From: JBFMFH01 sp040752275
GTDB taxonomy: Bacteria > Acidobacteriota > Vicinamibacteria > Vicinamibacterales > JAKQTR01
Direction: 5' to 3'
DNA: 14,263 nucleotides
Assembly (NCBI GenBank): GCA_040752275.1
Contig: JBFMFH010000043.1
Coordinates: forward strand, 1-14,263
Below the pieces are notes generated by a model. The model was not told the origin of the DNA, searched no databases, and worked only from the letters and a program-made list of their open reading frames with translations. Below, piece after piece: positions 6,765 through 14,119 of this stretch. The number at the start of each line of letters is the position of its first letter. The first letter of the stretch is position 1. Made by a program: the position numbers and the translations under genes.

Positions 6765-8156
6765 ATGCTCGACCCGATCAGCCGGGCGATCTTCTGGACC
6801 GCTGACTTCGTCTGGGGGCCGTGGAACACGCCGGTCGGGCCGGTGCCCGGTCCACTGATGGTACTTCTGATCCTGGCGGGGATCTTCCTGACCGTCCGGA
6901 CCGGTGCCGTCCAGATCCGCCGCCTTCCCGAGGCGGTGCGGACAGTCGTTCCCAGGGCCCAGACCGGCGCCGCCGGCGCGCTGTCGCCGTTCCAGGCATT
7001 CATGACCGCGCTCGCGGCCTCCATCGGCACGGGCAACATCGCCGGCGTGGCAACGGCCATCGTCACCGGCGGGCCGGGGGCGCTCTTCTGGATCTGGGTG
7101 TACGGCTTCGTTGCAACTGCCATCAAGTTCGCGGAAGCGGTGCTCGGTGTCACCTTCCGCGGCGTTCACGAGAAGGGCAGCTCGTCGGGACCGATGTACT
7201 ACCTGCGCGACGGTCTCAAGTCGCGCTGGCTCGCGGGCACGTACGCGCTCATCGCCGCGACGGCGGCGCTGTTCACGACACCGTTCACGCAGCCCAACTC
7301 GATGGCCATCGTCCTGAAGAGCCAGTTCGAGATCCCGACCTGGGTGTCGGGCGTGGCGATTGCCGTCCTGACCTGGCTCGTCATCATCGGCGGCGTGAAG
7401 TCCATCGGCCGGGCTGCCGAGAAGCTGTCGCCGCTGAAGGTCGCGCTCTACCTGGCTGGGGGCCTCTTCGTCATCCTGAGCCACGCATCGCAGCTGCCGG
7501 GAGTGCTGTCCACCGTCGTGCGCGAGGCGCTGTCGTTCAAGGCGGCGGCGGGCAGCAGCGCGGGCATCGGCATCATCATCGCCATGCGCTACGGGCTGGC
7601 CCGCGGCATCTACGCGAACGAGGCCGGGTACGGCACCGCCGCCGTGGCATACGGCACGGCGCGCAGCACGCAGCCGGCGCAGCAGGGACTGAACGCCGTG
7701 ATGGAGGTGTTCATCGTCTCGTTCGTGACCTCCACCATCAGTGCCCTCACGATCCTGGTGAGCGGTGTGGCGCAGGAGTCGATCGACATCATCCGCGCCG
7801 GCGGGGCGGGCCTGACCAGTACGGCTGCCGTGGCCCAGGCCTTCGAAACCGCCATCCCGACCGTGGGCGGCTGGATCGTGGCGTTCTGCGCGTTCCTCTT
7901 CGGCTACACGACGCTCATTGGTTGGGCCTACTACGGCGAACAGTTCTTCGAGTACCTGCTGGGTGTCCGCGTGGCCATCCCGTATCGCTGGATCTACTGC
8001 CTGCTCATTCCCCTCGGCGCGACGCTCAGCGTGGACCTGGTCTGGGCCTGGGGCGATCTGCTGAACGGGCTCCAGGTGTTTCCGAATCTCATTGGCCTGA
8101 TCGGCCTGAGCGGGATCGTCGCGGTGGCGGCTAGGGCGAAGATCAGGAGACAGTAG
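6765..8156 (+). CDS. Sodium:alanine/glycine symporter (AGCS family)
   Basis: This 463-residue inner-membrane transporter should import alanine or glycine with sodium. Family landmarks are SIGTGNIAGVATAI at about 86-99 (the sodium and substrate site region), the signature GGPGALFWIWVYGFVATAIKFAE at 102-124, GPMYYLRDG at 142-150, and RGIYANEAGYGTA at 280-292, which corresponds to the conserved NEAG loop. Many hydrophobic helices follow, including FLFGYTTLIGWAYYGEQFFEYLLG near the C-terminus. Length is normal for the family and the gene looks intact. The ATG has GGGAG nine bases upstream. The gene stands alone on the plus strand. Its TAG stop codon at 8154-8156 falls inside a heptad repeat array that runs on downstream. 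Confidence 0.95.
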   Translation: MLDPISRAIFWTADFVWGPWNTPVGPVPGPLMVLLILAGIFLTVRTGAVQIRRLPEAVRTVVPRAQTGAAGALSPFQAFMTALAASIGTGNIAGVATAIVTGGPGALFWIWVYGFVATAIKFAEAVLGVTFRGVHEKGSSSGPMYYLRDGLKSRWLAGTYALIAATAALFTTPFTQPNSMAIVLKSQFEIPTWVSGVAIAVLTWLVIIGGVKSIGRAAEKLSPLKVALYLAGGLFVILSHASQLPGVLSTVVREALSFKAAAGSSAGIGIIIAMRYGLARGIYANEAGYGTAAVAYGTARSTQPAQQGLNAVMEVFIVSFVTSTISALTILVSGVAQESIDIIRAGGAGLTSTAAVAQAFETAIPTVGGWIVAFCAFLFGYTTLIGWAYYGEQFFEYLLGVRVAIPYRWIYCLLIPLGATLSVDLVWAWGDLLNGLQVFPNLIGLIGLSGIVAVAARAKIRRQ

Positions 8157-8180
8157 GCAGGAGAAGACAGAAGACAGTTT
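8146..8180. repeat. Heptanucleotide array 3, overlapping a stop codon
   Basis: Read on the minus strand, the units are TCTTCTG, TCTTC plus TCCTG (a three-base slip), CCTACTG and TCTCCTG, the same TCTNCTG unit as array 1. On the plus strand this gives CAGGAGACAGTAGGCAGGAG followed by AAGACAG repeats. The TAG that ends the symporter gene (8154-8156) is part of the CAGTAGG unit, so the array begins in the last codons of that gene. Confidence 0.75.
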
Positions 8181-8231
8181 CACCTGGCCGCTTCGCTGCA
8201 CCGCCGCGCTGAACCAGAAGGCAACGACGAC

Positions 8232-8250
8232 CTGGGGCGAAAGGCCCCGG
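8232..8250. terminator. Hairpin downstream of the symporter gene
   Basis: CTGGGGC (8232-8238) pairs with GCCCCGG (8244-8250), with one G-T pair, around the loop GAAAG. It lies 75 bases after the symporter stop codon and could mark the 3' end of its transcript. There is no T-run, so support is structural only. From here to 8380 I see no gene, only one short open stretch of unclear origin (8287-8386). Confidence 0.35.
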
Positions 8251-8380
8251 CGAGCCGACCGCCTTGTCGAAGTCGTCGCAAGACAGCAGGGGCGGGGCAG
8301 CGCGCGCTCGCGTCCATCGAGCAGCGGCTGTGTCACCGCAACCGCGCTGAGAACGTCACGCGATTATTCGCCATCTATGA

Positions 8381-8872
8381 CGACTAGCTCGACAGAGATT
8401 CACCGCGATCGAGCGCCTCTGCTACACCGGAACGCGGGGCATGGGAGCGCTGGAGTACGGCCCTGCGCTCGGACCGAGACCACGACGCTCCACGAGGCTC
8501 AGCGTCGACGCCCTGGTCAGGCTCGCTTCCGACGTGCTCACGCACCACGGCAATCTCGCTGGGCGCTTCTCTGGCGAGTCTCGAAGCAGGGTCCTCGCCG
8601 ACCTCCTGAAGGTTGGGACCTCAGCGGGTGGTGCGAGGGCGAAGGCCGTGATCGCATGGAATCAACACACCAATGAGGTGCGGTCCGGGCAGCTTCCGGC
8701 CGGCGACGGCTTCACGTATTGGCTGCTGAAGTTCGACGGAGTTGCAGGCAACAAGGACAAGGAGCTTGAGGACCCCCAGGGGTATGGGGCTATTGAGTAC
8801 GCCTACGCGCTCATGACGCAGGTTGCCGGTATCACGCGGAGGGTCCAGCGCCTTGACGTGGACAGGCGCTAG
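8381..8872 (+). pseudogene. hipA: Truncated HipA-family kinase toxin remnant
   Basis: The frame from 8381 to the stop at 8872 encodes a middle slice of a HipA-type serine/threonine kinase, roughly a third of the 400-450-residue family length. Recognisable pieces are LCYTGTRGMGALEYGPALGP (the end of the N-terminal domain), LLKVGTSAGGARAKAVIAW (glycine-rich ATP loop), YWLLKFDGV (nucleotide-binding lysine), and GAIEYAYALMTQVAGI. The N-terminal part is absent; a stop codon at 8378-8380 precedes the homologous frame. The C-terminal lobe with the catalytic aspartate and metal-binding residues is also missing, and the homology fades after VAGI. No hipB antitoxin is visible. The ATG at 8441 is an internal methionine of the ancestral gene. 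The product cannot be an active kinase. A transposase remnant begins about 45 bases downstream, so insertion followed by decay is a likely history. Confidence 0.8.
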
Positions 8873-8918
8873 GACACCGATTCCTGAGTAGAGTTGCAAT
8901 GAGCTTGTCCCACCGCGA

Positions 8919-9041
8919 GCGAGTATTCAGGAATCGCGGTACTGGCGCATCGTCGAGTCCTATCGCCGCCCCGACGGGCGTCCGGCCATTCGCAACGTGA
9001 TGCATCTCGGAAAGGTAGAGGGCCACGCTCGCGCGGCGTAA
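8919..9041 (+). pseudogene. N-terminal remnant of an IS1634-type transposase
   Basis: This frame reads ASIQESRYWRIVESYRRPDG and continues RPAIRNVMHLGKVEGHARAA to a TAA at 9039-9041. It resembles the start of IS1634-family DDE transposases, which as I recall begin with MASIQ, then a YWRIVES segment, then a VLMHLG segment. The start codon is missing: the base triplet before ASIQ is CGA, and there is no ATG, GTG or TTG upstream in this frame before the stop at 8889-8891. Only about 40 of some 500 residues remain, with no catalytic region and no terminal repeats seen. It directly follows the broken hipA, so this stretch is a scar of former mobile DNA. The family name rests on pattern memory. Confidence 0.6.
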
Positions 9042-9104
9042 CTGCCCGTCGGGTTCGTCTGTCTAAGCTCTTCAGTGGTGACGGAGCTCCTGGGAGGCTC
9101 GCGA

Positions 9105-9122
9105 GGCGGGCAGGGGCCCGCC
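9105..9122. other. GC-rich hairpin upstream of the small Cys/His gene
   Basis: GGCGGGC (9105-9111) and GCCCGCC (9116-9122) form a perfect seven-base-pair stem around AGGG. It lies 25 bases before the ATG at 9148, so it could affect translation of that gene or end transcripts coming from the remnant region. No T-run follows. Confidence 0.35.
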
Positions 9123-9147
9123 GCGTTGCCAGAACAGGACGGGACCT

Positions 9148-9381
9148 ATGTCCAGGATCCTCCGGGTCCTCAAGGGCGAGCACCTCCCGTGCGGGTGCGC
9201 GGTCGGGGTCTACGAGCTCTACGATGGAGCGACGGCTGTGCTCGTCGACGCGCCGGCCCCCGGGTGTCCAGACCCCAAGCATCGCCGGGGTGCTACACTC
9301 GCACGTTCGGATTCTCGCAGCCCCAGGAGCGGCACTGCAGCGGACCACGACCGCGCGCCCGGCCGCGCGCCGGCGGCGTAG
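9148..9381 (+). CDS. Small hypothetical protein with Cys/His pattern
   Basis: This predicted protein has 77 residues. The first 50 look like a compact domain: MSRILRVLKGEHLPCGCAVG, then VYELYDGATAVLVD, then CPDPKHRRG. Cysteines C15, C17 and C40 with H45 could bind a metal, as in small zinc-binding proteins, and the alternating hydrophobic pattern suggests beta strands. The last 26 residues are low-complexity (Ser, Arg, Ala, Pro) and may be non-conserved or result from frame loss. No signal peptide or membrane helix is seen. Upstream, AGGA and GGGA purine runs at roughly 9135-9143 could serve as a ribosome-binding site. The gene is convergent with thrC, ending 17 bases from its stop codon. I do not recognise a named family and propose no function. 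Confidence 0.5.
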   Translation: MSRILRVLKGEHLPCGCAVGVYELYDGATAVLVDAPAPGCPDPKHRRGATLARSDSRSPRSGTAADHDRAPGRAPAA

Positions 9382-9398
9382 CAGCGACCCAAGCCGGC

Positions 9399-10700
9399 TC
9401 AGGTCAGGCTCAAGAGCAGCTCGGTCAATGTGTCGGCATCCGTGTCGGGTAGATCGACCGCGAGAAGCGCCCTGTTCTCCCACCCTCGCTCAGCCTCGGG
9501 CATCTCAGGCTCGAATCCCAGCTCCTCGCGAATCGTGTCCGCGAACTTGGCGGGATGCGCCGTGGCCAGCACGACGACAGGACCGTCCGCGCCGCGTTCG
9601 AGGAGTCGGGTGGCTGCCCGGTAGCCCACAGCCGTGTGCGGATCCAGCACCACGCCGTGCGCCCGCCACGCGTCCCTGATGGCCGCCCGCGTGTCAGCGT
9701 CGCTCACGCGCTCGCCGCGCAAGGCCAACCGCATGCCGGCGGCGTCGCGGCACAGAGCGAGCAGGCGCGCAAAGTTGCTCGGGTCTCCCACGTCCATCGC
9801 GTTCGACAACGTCGGGACCGACGGGCGGCTCCGGTAGGTGCCGGTGTCGAGGAACTCCGGCAGGACGTCGTTGGCGTTGCTTGCGGCGACGAAGGTCGCC
9901 ACGGGGACGCCCATCTGCGACGCCAACAGACCTGCCGTCAGATTGCCGAGGTTGCCCGACGGGACGACGAAGGTGATGGGGGCGCTGGGGCCGGCCGACA
10001 CCGCGAGGTAGCTCGCGACGTAGTAGAAGCACTGCGGCAGCAGGCGCCCGATGTTGATCGAGTTGGCGGACGACAGCCGGAGCCCGGCCAGCGCCGGACT
10101 CCGAAACGCCGTCTTGACGAGGCGCTGGCAGTCGTCGAACACGCCGGGCACACGTACCGCGGTGATATTGCCACCCATGGTGGCCATCTGCGCTTCCTGA
10201 AAGCGCGACACCTTGCCGGCGGGGTAGAGCACAACCACGCGGATGCCCGGCACGCGCCAGAAGCCCTGCGCGACGGCGCTTCCGGTGTCGCCCGAGGTGG
10301 CCACGAGTATCGTCGCGGATTCGCCGCGCTCGGCCAGCAGGTGGCCGAAGAAACGGGCGAGGAAGCGCGCGCCGAAGTCCTTGAAGGCGAGCGTCGGGCC
10401 GTGGAACAGCTCCAGTAGAGACAGCCGGTCGGTCAGCGGACGCGTAGGGACCGGGAAGTCCAGCGCCTCGCGCGTCAGGCGTTCGATGACGTCCCCTGAG
10501 AACTCGTCTGCCAGCAGTCCCCGCGCGAGCGTCGCGGCGAGCTGGTCGAACGCCAACCCGGGCCGTGACTGTGCCAGGTCCGGCACGAGACGCGGCAGGC
10601 CCACGGGCATGTAGAGCCCGCCATCCGGCGCGAGGCCGGCCACAACCGCTTCACGGAACGATGATTCGGGCGCGTGCCCGGCTGTGCTGACGAGCCTCAC
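9399..10700 (-). CDS. thrC: Threonine synthase
   Basis: This 433-residue PLP enzyme converts O-phosphohomoserine and water to threonine and phosphate, the last step of threonine synthesis in the cytosol. The N-terminal threonine synthase domain is clear (MRLVSTAGHAPESSFREAVV, then APDGGLYMP). The PLP lysine is K107 in HGPTLAFKDFGARF, and ATSGDTGSAVAQGF at 134-147 is the phosphate-binding loop. SSANSINIGRLLPQ near 210-223 and VVPSGNLGNLTAG near 245-257 are further family blocks. The length and sequence fit the shorter bacterial form, like E. coli ThrC. The start is GTG, overlapping the TGA of thrB by four bases (GTGA), so the two genes are translationally coupled. No threonine-rich leader peptide was seen upstream. 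Confidence 0.96.
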   Translation of the reverse strand: MRLVSTAGHAPESSFREAVVAGLAPDGGLYMPVGLPRLVPDLAQSRPGLAFDQLAATLARGLLADEFSGDVIERLTREALDFPVPTRPLTDRLSLLELFHGPTLAFKDFGARFLARFFGHLLAERGESATILVATSGDTGSAVAQGFWRVPGIRVVVLYPAGKVSRFQEAQMATMGGNITAVRVPGVFDDCQRLVKTAFRSPALAGLRLSSANSINIGRLLPQCFYYVASYLAVSAGPSAPITFVVPSGNLGNLTAGLLASQMGVPVATFVAASNANDVLPEFLDTGTYRSRPSVPTLSNAMDVGDPSNFARLLALCRDAAGMRLALRGERVSDADTRAAIRDAWRAHGVVLDPHTAVGYRAATRLLERGADGPVVVLATAHPAKFADTIREELGFEPEMPEAERGWENRALLAVDLPDTDADTLTELLLSLT

Positions 10701-11662
10701 GGGTGCACCACGCGGGCACCCTGCCCGCTGACGGGGCCCATCCAGGCGTCACTCTCCAGGCCGGCAGCCGACTTGAATGCGGCGCGCATCGCCAGTGCCA
10801 CTCGCGCAGCTCCATCGTCGGCATCCGCGAGGGCGAACAGCGTGGGTCCGGAGCCCGAGATCGAGCACCCGAGCGCGCCCGCCTCGAGCGCGGCCCGCCG
10901 GACGGTTCCGAATCCGGGTATCAGCTCCGCCCTCACCGGTTCCACCAGACGATCCTCGATGGTACGCCCGAGGAGCGGGAGGTCGCCCCGGTAGAGGGCC
11001 GCAACCATCGCGGCGAGATTCCCGGCGTTCGCCACGATGTCCGGGAGCGGGAACCTGCACGCGGCCAGCAGCGCGCGGGCTCGAGCCGTCGACACCTTGC
11101 AGTGAGGGTGCACGGCCACGACGAACAGACCGGCCGGTACGGGCAGCCGGACCACCTCGAGCGGATCGTAGCTGCGCACGAGCGTGATCCCGCCGAGCAG
11201 TGAGGGCGCGACGTTGTCCGCGTGCGGCGATCCGCACGCCGCCCGTTCACCAGCTGCGGCGCTCTCGACGAGTTCGGCGGACGAGAAGGGCCGCCCGAGG
11301 AGCTCATTGGCCGCGAATGCGCCGGCTGCCGCCGAGGCTCCTGAACTGCCGAGCCCGCTGGCAAGAGGCATCTGCTTGTGGAGACGAAGCCAGATGCCGG
11401 TGACGGCCGGAGCGGCGGCGGGGCGCCCGGCCGCCGCCGACTCGTAGCGCCGGAGCACATCGGCGGCGGCAACACTGGCCGAGTTCGCGCCCGCGTCACG
11501 CGGCAAGGCTCCTTGCTCGCCGGTCACCTCCACCAGAGCCACACCCGGTCGATCCGAGGTCTCGGCTTCGACGATGTCGCCCGGACGCGCGAGCGCCAGC
11601 CCCAGGACATCGAATCCCGGGCCCAGATTGGACACCGTCGCCGGTGCAAAGACTCGAACCAC
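10697..11662 (-). CDS. thrB: Homoserine kinase
   Basis: This GHMP-superfamily kinase phosphorylates homoserine with ATP to O-phosphohomoserine, the substrate of the adjacent threonine synthase. With the chosen start it has 321 residues, the usual size. VFAPATVSNLGPGFDVLGLAL at about 4-24 is the substrate-side GHMP motif. MPLASGLGSSGASAAAGAFA at about 98-117 is the ATP-binding loop. GCSISGSGPTLFALA near the C-terminus is the third motif. The frame extends to a GTG at 11728, but that would put repeat DNA into the protein. The GTG at 11662 has AGGA seven bases upstream (11670-11673) and begins right at the conserved region, so it is preferred. A small hairpin at 11687-11700 precedes the ribosome-binding site. 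Homoserine dehydrogenase is not in this window. Confidence 0.94.
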   Translation of the reverse strand: MVRVFAPATVSNLGPGFDVLGLALARPGDIVEAETSDRPGVALVEVTGEQGALPRDAGANSASVAAADVLRRYESAAAGRPAAAPAVTGIWLRLHKQMPLASGLGSSGASAAAGAFAANELLGRPFSSAELVESAAAGERAACGSPHADNVAPSLLGGITLVRSYDPLEVVRLPVPAGLFVVAVHPHCKVSTARARALLAACRFPLPDIVANAGNLAAMVAALYRGDLPLLGRTIEDRLVEPVRAELIPGFGTVRRAALEAGALGCSISGSGPTLFALADADDGAARVALAMRAAFKSAAGLESDAWMGPVSGQGARVVHP

Positions 11663-11702
11663 GCGTTCGTCCTGGTGTCGAGGAGACGGTTCCACAACCG
11701 GC

Positions 11703-11803
11703 GCGGGTCCTGTCGCCGGACAGCCCACCGCTGATCAGGCCCACAAACATGACCACGGCTGAGGGCCTTCCGCCGCGGCGGGCGCCCGTCCGGCGCCACC
11801 CGC
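11703..11803. repeat. Copy B of the 101-bp palindromic dispersed repeat
   Basis: It matches 24-124 at 98 of 101 positions; the differences are at 11734, 11739 and 11766. The terminal inverted repeat is longer than in copy A, because the flanking bases also pair: GCGCGGGT (11701-11708) with ACCCGCGC (11798-11805). Positions 11739 (G) and 11766 (C) are predicted to pair with each other; in copy A the same pair is A-T. The copy sits in the 194-bp gap between the peptidase gene and thrB, 40 bases upstream of the thrB start, where it could influence thrBC expression or separate the two genes' transcripts. Beyond 11803 similarity to copy A falls quickly. Confidence 0.85.
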
Positions 11804-11834
11804 GCGGTCGTGGCACGCGTTCACCCGTCTGCTG

Positions 11835-11862
11835 TCTACTATCTACTGTCTACTATCTACTT
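11835..11862. repeat. Heptanucleotide tandem array 4, overlapping a stop codon
   Basis: There are four 7-bp units in perfect register: TCTACTA, TCTACTG, TCTACTA and TCTACTT. The TAG stop codon of the minus-strand peptidase gene occupies 11857-11859, inside the last unit, so this array supplies the gene's end. It lies 31 bp from repeat copy B, echoing the arrangement of array 1 and copy A at the left end of the window. Confidence 0.9.
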
Positions 11863-14082
11863 CTTCTCCAGCAGGTTCCTCATCCAGAAATCATGCGTCT
11901 CGCGCGTCAGGTGCGCCCGCTGATTGGCCTGGATGCCGTGACGGCTGTCCGGGTACAGCATCAGCTCGAAGGGCTGATTGTGCGACGTCAGCCAGTCGAC
12001 GACCTGGACGGAGTTCTGCGCGTGGACGTTGTCGTCGATGGTGCCGTGGGTGATCCGGAGCCCGCCTTTGTAGCGATCGATCCACGTGAGGACAGCGCCG
12101 TTCTTGTAGCCTTCGGGATTCTCCTGCGGCGTGTCCATGTAGCGCTCGGTGTACACCGTGTCGTACAGCCGCCAGTCGCTCACCGACGATCCGGCAGCGC
12201 CGAAGTTGAAATCACCGGCCCCGTAGGTCAGGGCCATGAGCGTGGTGTAGCCTCCGTACGAACTGCCGGTAATCCCGATGCGATCCTTGGCAACGAAGGG
12301 CTTCGATCGCAGCCACTTTGTGGCCGTGATCAGATCCGCCATTTCCCACTTGCCGAGTTGGCGATGCATCAGGTCGACGCCCTTCTTCCCGAAGTGGCCG
12401 CTGCCCCGGTGATCGACGCTGACCGTGATGACGCCGCGCTGCGCCCAGTAGTGTGCCGGCAGCGACGGGAAGCTGTTGTTCACCTGGCCGGCGTTCGGGC
12501 CCCCGTAGATGGTGAAGAGAACCGGATACTGCTTCTTGGTGTCCTTGGGATTGAAGTCGGGCGGCAGCACCCAGTAGCCCGGCAGCTGGAACTGCCCGTC
12601 TTCGGACGGGATGGTGAACATCTCGCCCCGGCCCCAGGCGTACTCGTCCATCGCGGCGGTCTTCTGGTCGCCGAGCTTGCGAACGAGCGTGCCGTCGATG
12701 CGATACAGGTTCATCACCGGCGGCGTGGCGATCGTGCTGGCGGTGTCGATGAAGTACTTGGCATTGGGTGACAGCTGTGTGCGGTGGACGCCCTCTCCCC
12801 TTGTCAGGGTCTCGAGGCCCGTGCCGTCCATCTTCACCCGGAGCAGATGTGAATCCCACGTCCTTGTCGGTCTGCCGACGAAGTAGACGTAGCCGCCCGC
12901 TTCGTCGATCCGCACGACCGAGTTGACGCGCCACTCGCCCGAGGTGAGGCGCTTCTTGAGCGTGCCGTTCCCGCCGTAGAGGTAGAGGTGTTCCCAGCCG
13001 TCCACGGCGCTGCGCAGCAGGAAGCTGCCGTCCTTCAGATACGCGAGGTCCTCGAACCACTCGACCCACGCCTTCTGCTTCTCTTCGAAGATCATCGTCT
13101 TCTCGCCCGTGGCCGGGTCGCAGTTGTAGAAGCGAATCACGTCCTGCCCGCGGTTCATCCACTGCACGGTCAGCAGCCGGCTGTCCGGAGTCCAGAACGG
13201 CCAGGCGATGTAGTGATCGGCCTTCTCGTCGAAGTCCATCCACGTGACCTTGCCGTCGGCGACATTCGCGACCGCCATGCTGACCCACGGGTTCGGGTCA
13301 CCGGCCTTCGGATACCGCTGCCGTTCGAGTTCCCCGTGCTGCCCGTCGGCGTGGTAGATGGGAAAGACGGGGACGGGCGTGTCGTCGAAGCGCATGAAGG
13401 CCAGCTTCGTGCTGTCAGGCGACCACCAGAACGCCGCGTACGCGCTCGCGCGGCCGAGAATCTCCTCCATGTAGACCCACGATGCCCAGCCGTTGTAGAC
13501 GAGGTCGCCGCCATCGGTGGTGACCTGCCTCTCGAGGCTGTTCTCGAGGTCGTAGACGAACAGATTGCCATCGCGGGTATAGGCGACGAGCCTGCCGTTG
13601 GGCGAGAGGCGCGCACTGCGCTCCTCGCCGGAGGTCGCGGTCAGCTGCCGTGACGTCTTCGTCTCGGTGTCGAATGCATAGAGGTCGCCCTGGCGCAACG
13701 AGACGGACCACCGCCCGCCGGGCACTGACTGGCCACCGCCGCGGCCACCGCCGACCCCTCCACGACCGCCGCCGGGGCCCGGAGACGCGCCGGCGTGCAC
13801 AGTCGCCGTGCCGTCCGCAGCGCTGACCTTGAACGTCTTCGTCTGTTTGTCGGCCGGATCCTCACGCATCTCGAGGTAGTAGTCGTCATCGAGCCAGCCG
13901 GTTACGCGCGGCAGCTGCCCCATCAGACCGCTGCCACCGCGGCCACCCCCAGGCGGGCCGCCCGGCGCGCCGAACACCTGCTCGTAGGTGAACGGCTTCT
14001 TCTTCTGCTGCGCGCCTGCGAGGGCGACCGTCGCAGCTACGGCCACCGATGCCAGAATCATCGTGCGGGACACTGAACGCAT
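11857..14082 (-). CDS. Secreted S9B dipeptidyl peptidase IV-type serine protease
   Basis: This 741-residue exported peptidase should release N-terminal dipeptides, typically after proline or alanine. Residues 1-24 form a signal peptide (MRSVSRTMILASVAVAATVALAGA), probably cleaved before QQKKK. Two glycine-rich stretches follow, near 39-52 and 99-122, with RGG motifs. A DPP IV N-terminal beta-propeller spans roughly 130-500. It includes WVYMEEIL, whose E206-E207 match the double glutamate that anchors the substrate amino terminus in true DPP IV. The alpha/beta-hydrolase domain has IYGGPNAG (oxyanion tyrosine), the nucleophile S608 in GSSYGG, D683 in HGTIDDNVH, and H715 in SRHGI, so the triad is complete. 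The ATG at 14082 is preferred over 14136 because GGGAGG lies four bases upstream and it starts the signal peptide. thrB lies downstream on the same strand after a 194-bp gap. Confidence 0.95.
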   Translation of the reverse strand: MRSVSRTMILASVAVAATVALAGAQQKKKPFTYEQVFGAPGGPPGGGRGGSGLMGQLPRVTGWLDDDYYLEMREDPADKQTKTFKVSAADGTATVHAGASPGPGGGRGGVGGGRGGGQSVPGGRWSVSLRQGDLYAFDTETKTSRQLTATSGEERSARLSPNGRLVAYTRDGNLFVYDLENSLERQVTTDGGDLVYNGWASWVYMEEILGRASAYAAFWWSPDSTKLAFMRFDDTPVPVFPIYHADGQHGELERQRYPKAGDPNPWVSMAVANVADGKVTWMDFDEKADHYIAWPFWTPDSRLLTVQWMNRGQDVIRFYNCDPATGEKTMIFEEKQKAWVEWFEDLAYLKDGSFLLRSAVDGWEHLYLYGGNGTLKKRLTSGEWRVNSVVRIDEAGGYVYFVGRPTRTWDSHLLRVKMDGTGLETLTRGEGVHRTQLSPNAKYFIDTASTIATPPVMNLYRIDGTLVRKLGDQKTAAMDEYAWGRGEMFTIPSEDGQFQLPGYWVLPPDFNPKDTKKQYPVLFTIYGGPNAGQVNNSFPSLPAHYWAQRGVITVSVDHRGSGHFGKKGVDLMHRQLGKWEMADLITATKWLRSKPFVAKDRIGITGSSYGGYTTLMALTYGAGDFNFGAAGSSVSDWRLYDTVYTERYMDTPQENPEGYKNGAVLTWIDRYKGGLRITHGTIDDNVHAQNSVQVVDWLTSHNQPFELMLYPDSRHGIQANQRAHLTRETHDFWMRNLLEKK

Positions 14083-14119
14083 GCGGCCTCCCGGGTTCTG
14101 AGCAGATGCTAGTGCCCTG

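Noticed and set aside
6660..8336. Long minus-strand open frame of 558 codons opposite the symporter
   Set aside because: It is a shadow of the symporter gene: rich in Arg, Asp and His with no domain, while the plus-strand frame has clear AGCS motifs.
8441..8872. A complete small gene starting at ATG 8441
   Set aside because: HipA homology continues upstream of this ATG in the same frame (LCYTGTRG), so the ATG is internal to a broken gene.
9399..11662. Threonine attenuator leader peptide before thrBC
   Set aside because: I found no short frame rich in threonine or isoleucine codons upstream of thrB; the space is taken by the repeat.
11663..11728. N-terminal extension of homoserine kinase to GTG at 11728
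   Set aside because: It would translate part of the dispersed repeat; conserved sequence starts at the GTG at 11662, which has AGGA upstream.
12212..13288. Minus-strand frame of 358 codons within the peptidase gene
   Set aside because: It lies in another frame of the DPP IV gene, is highly charged and has no recognisable domain.
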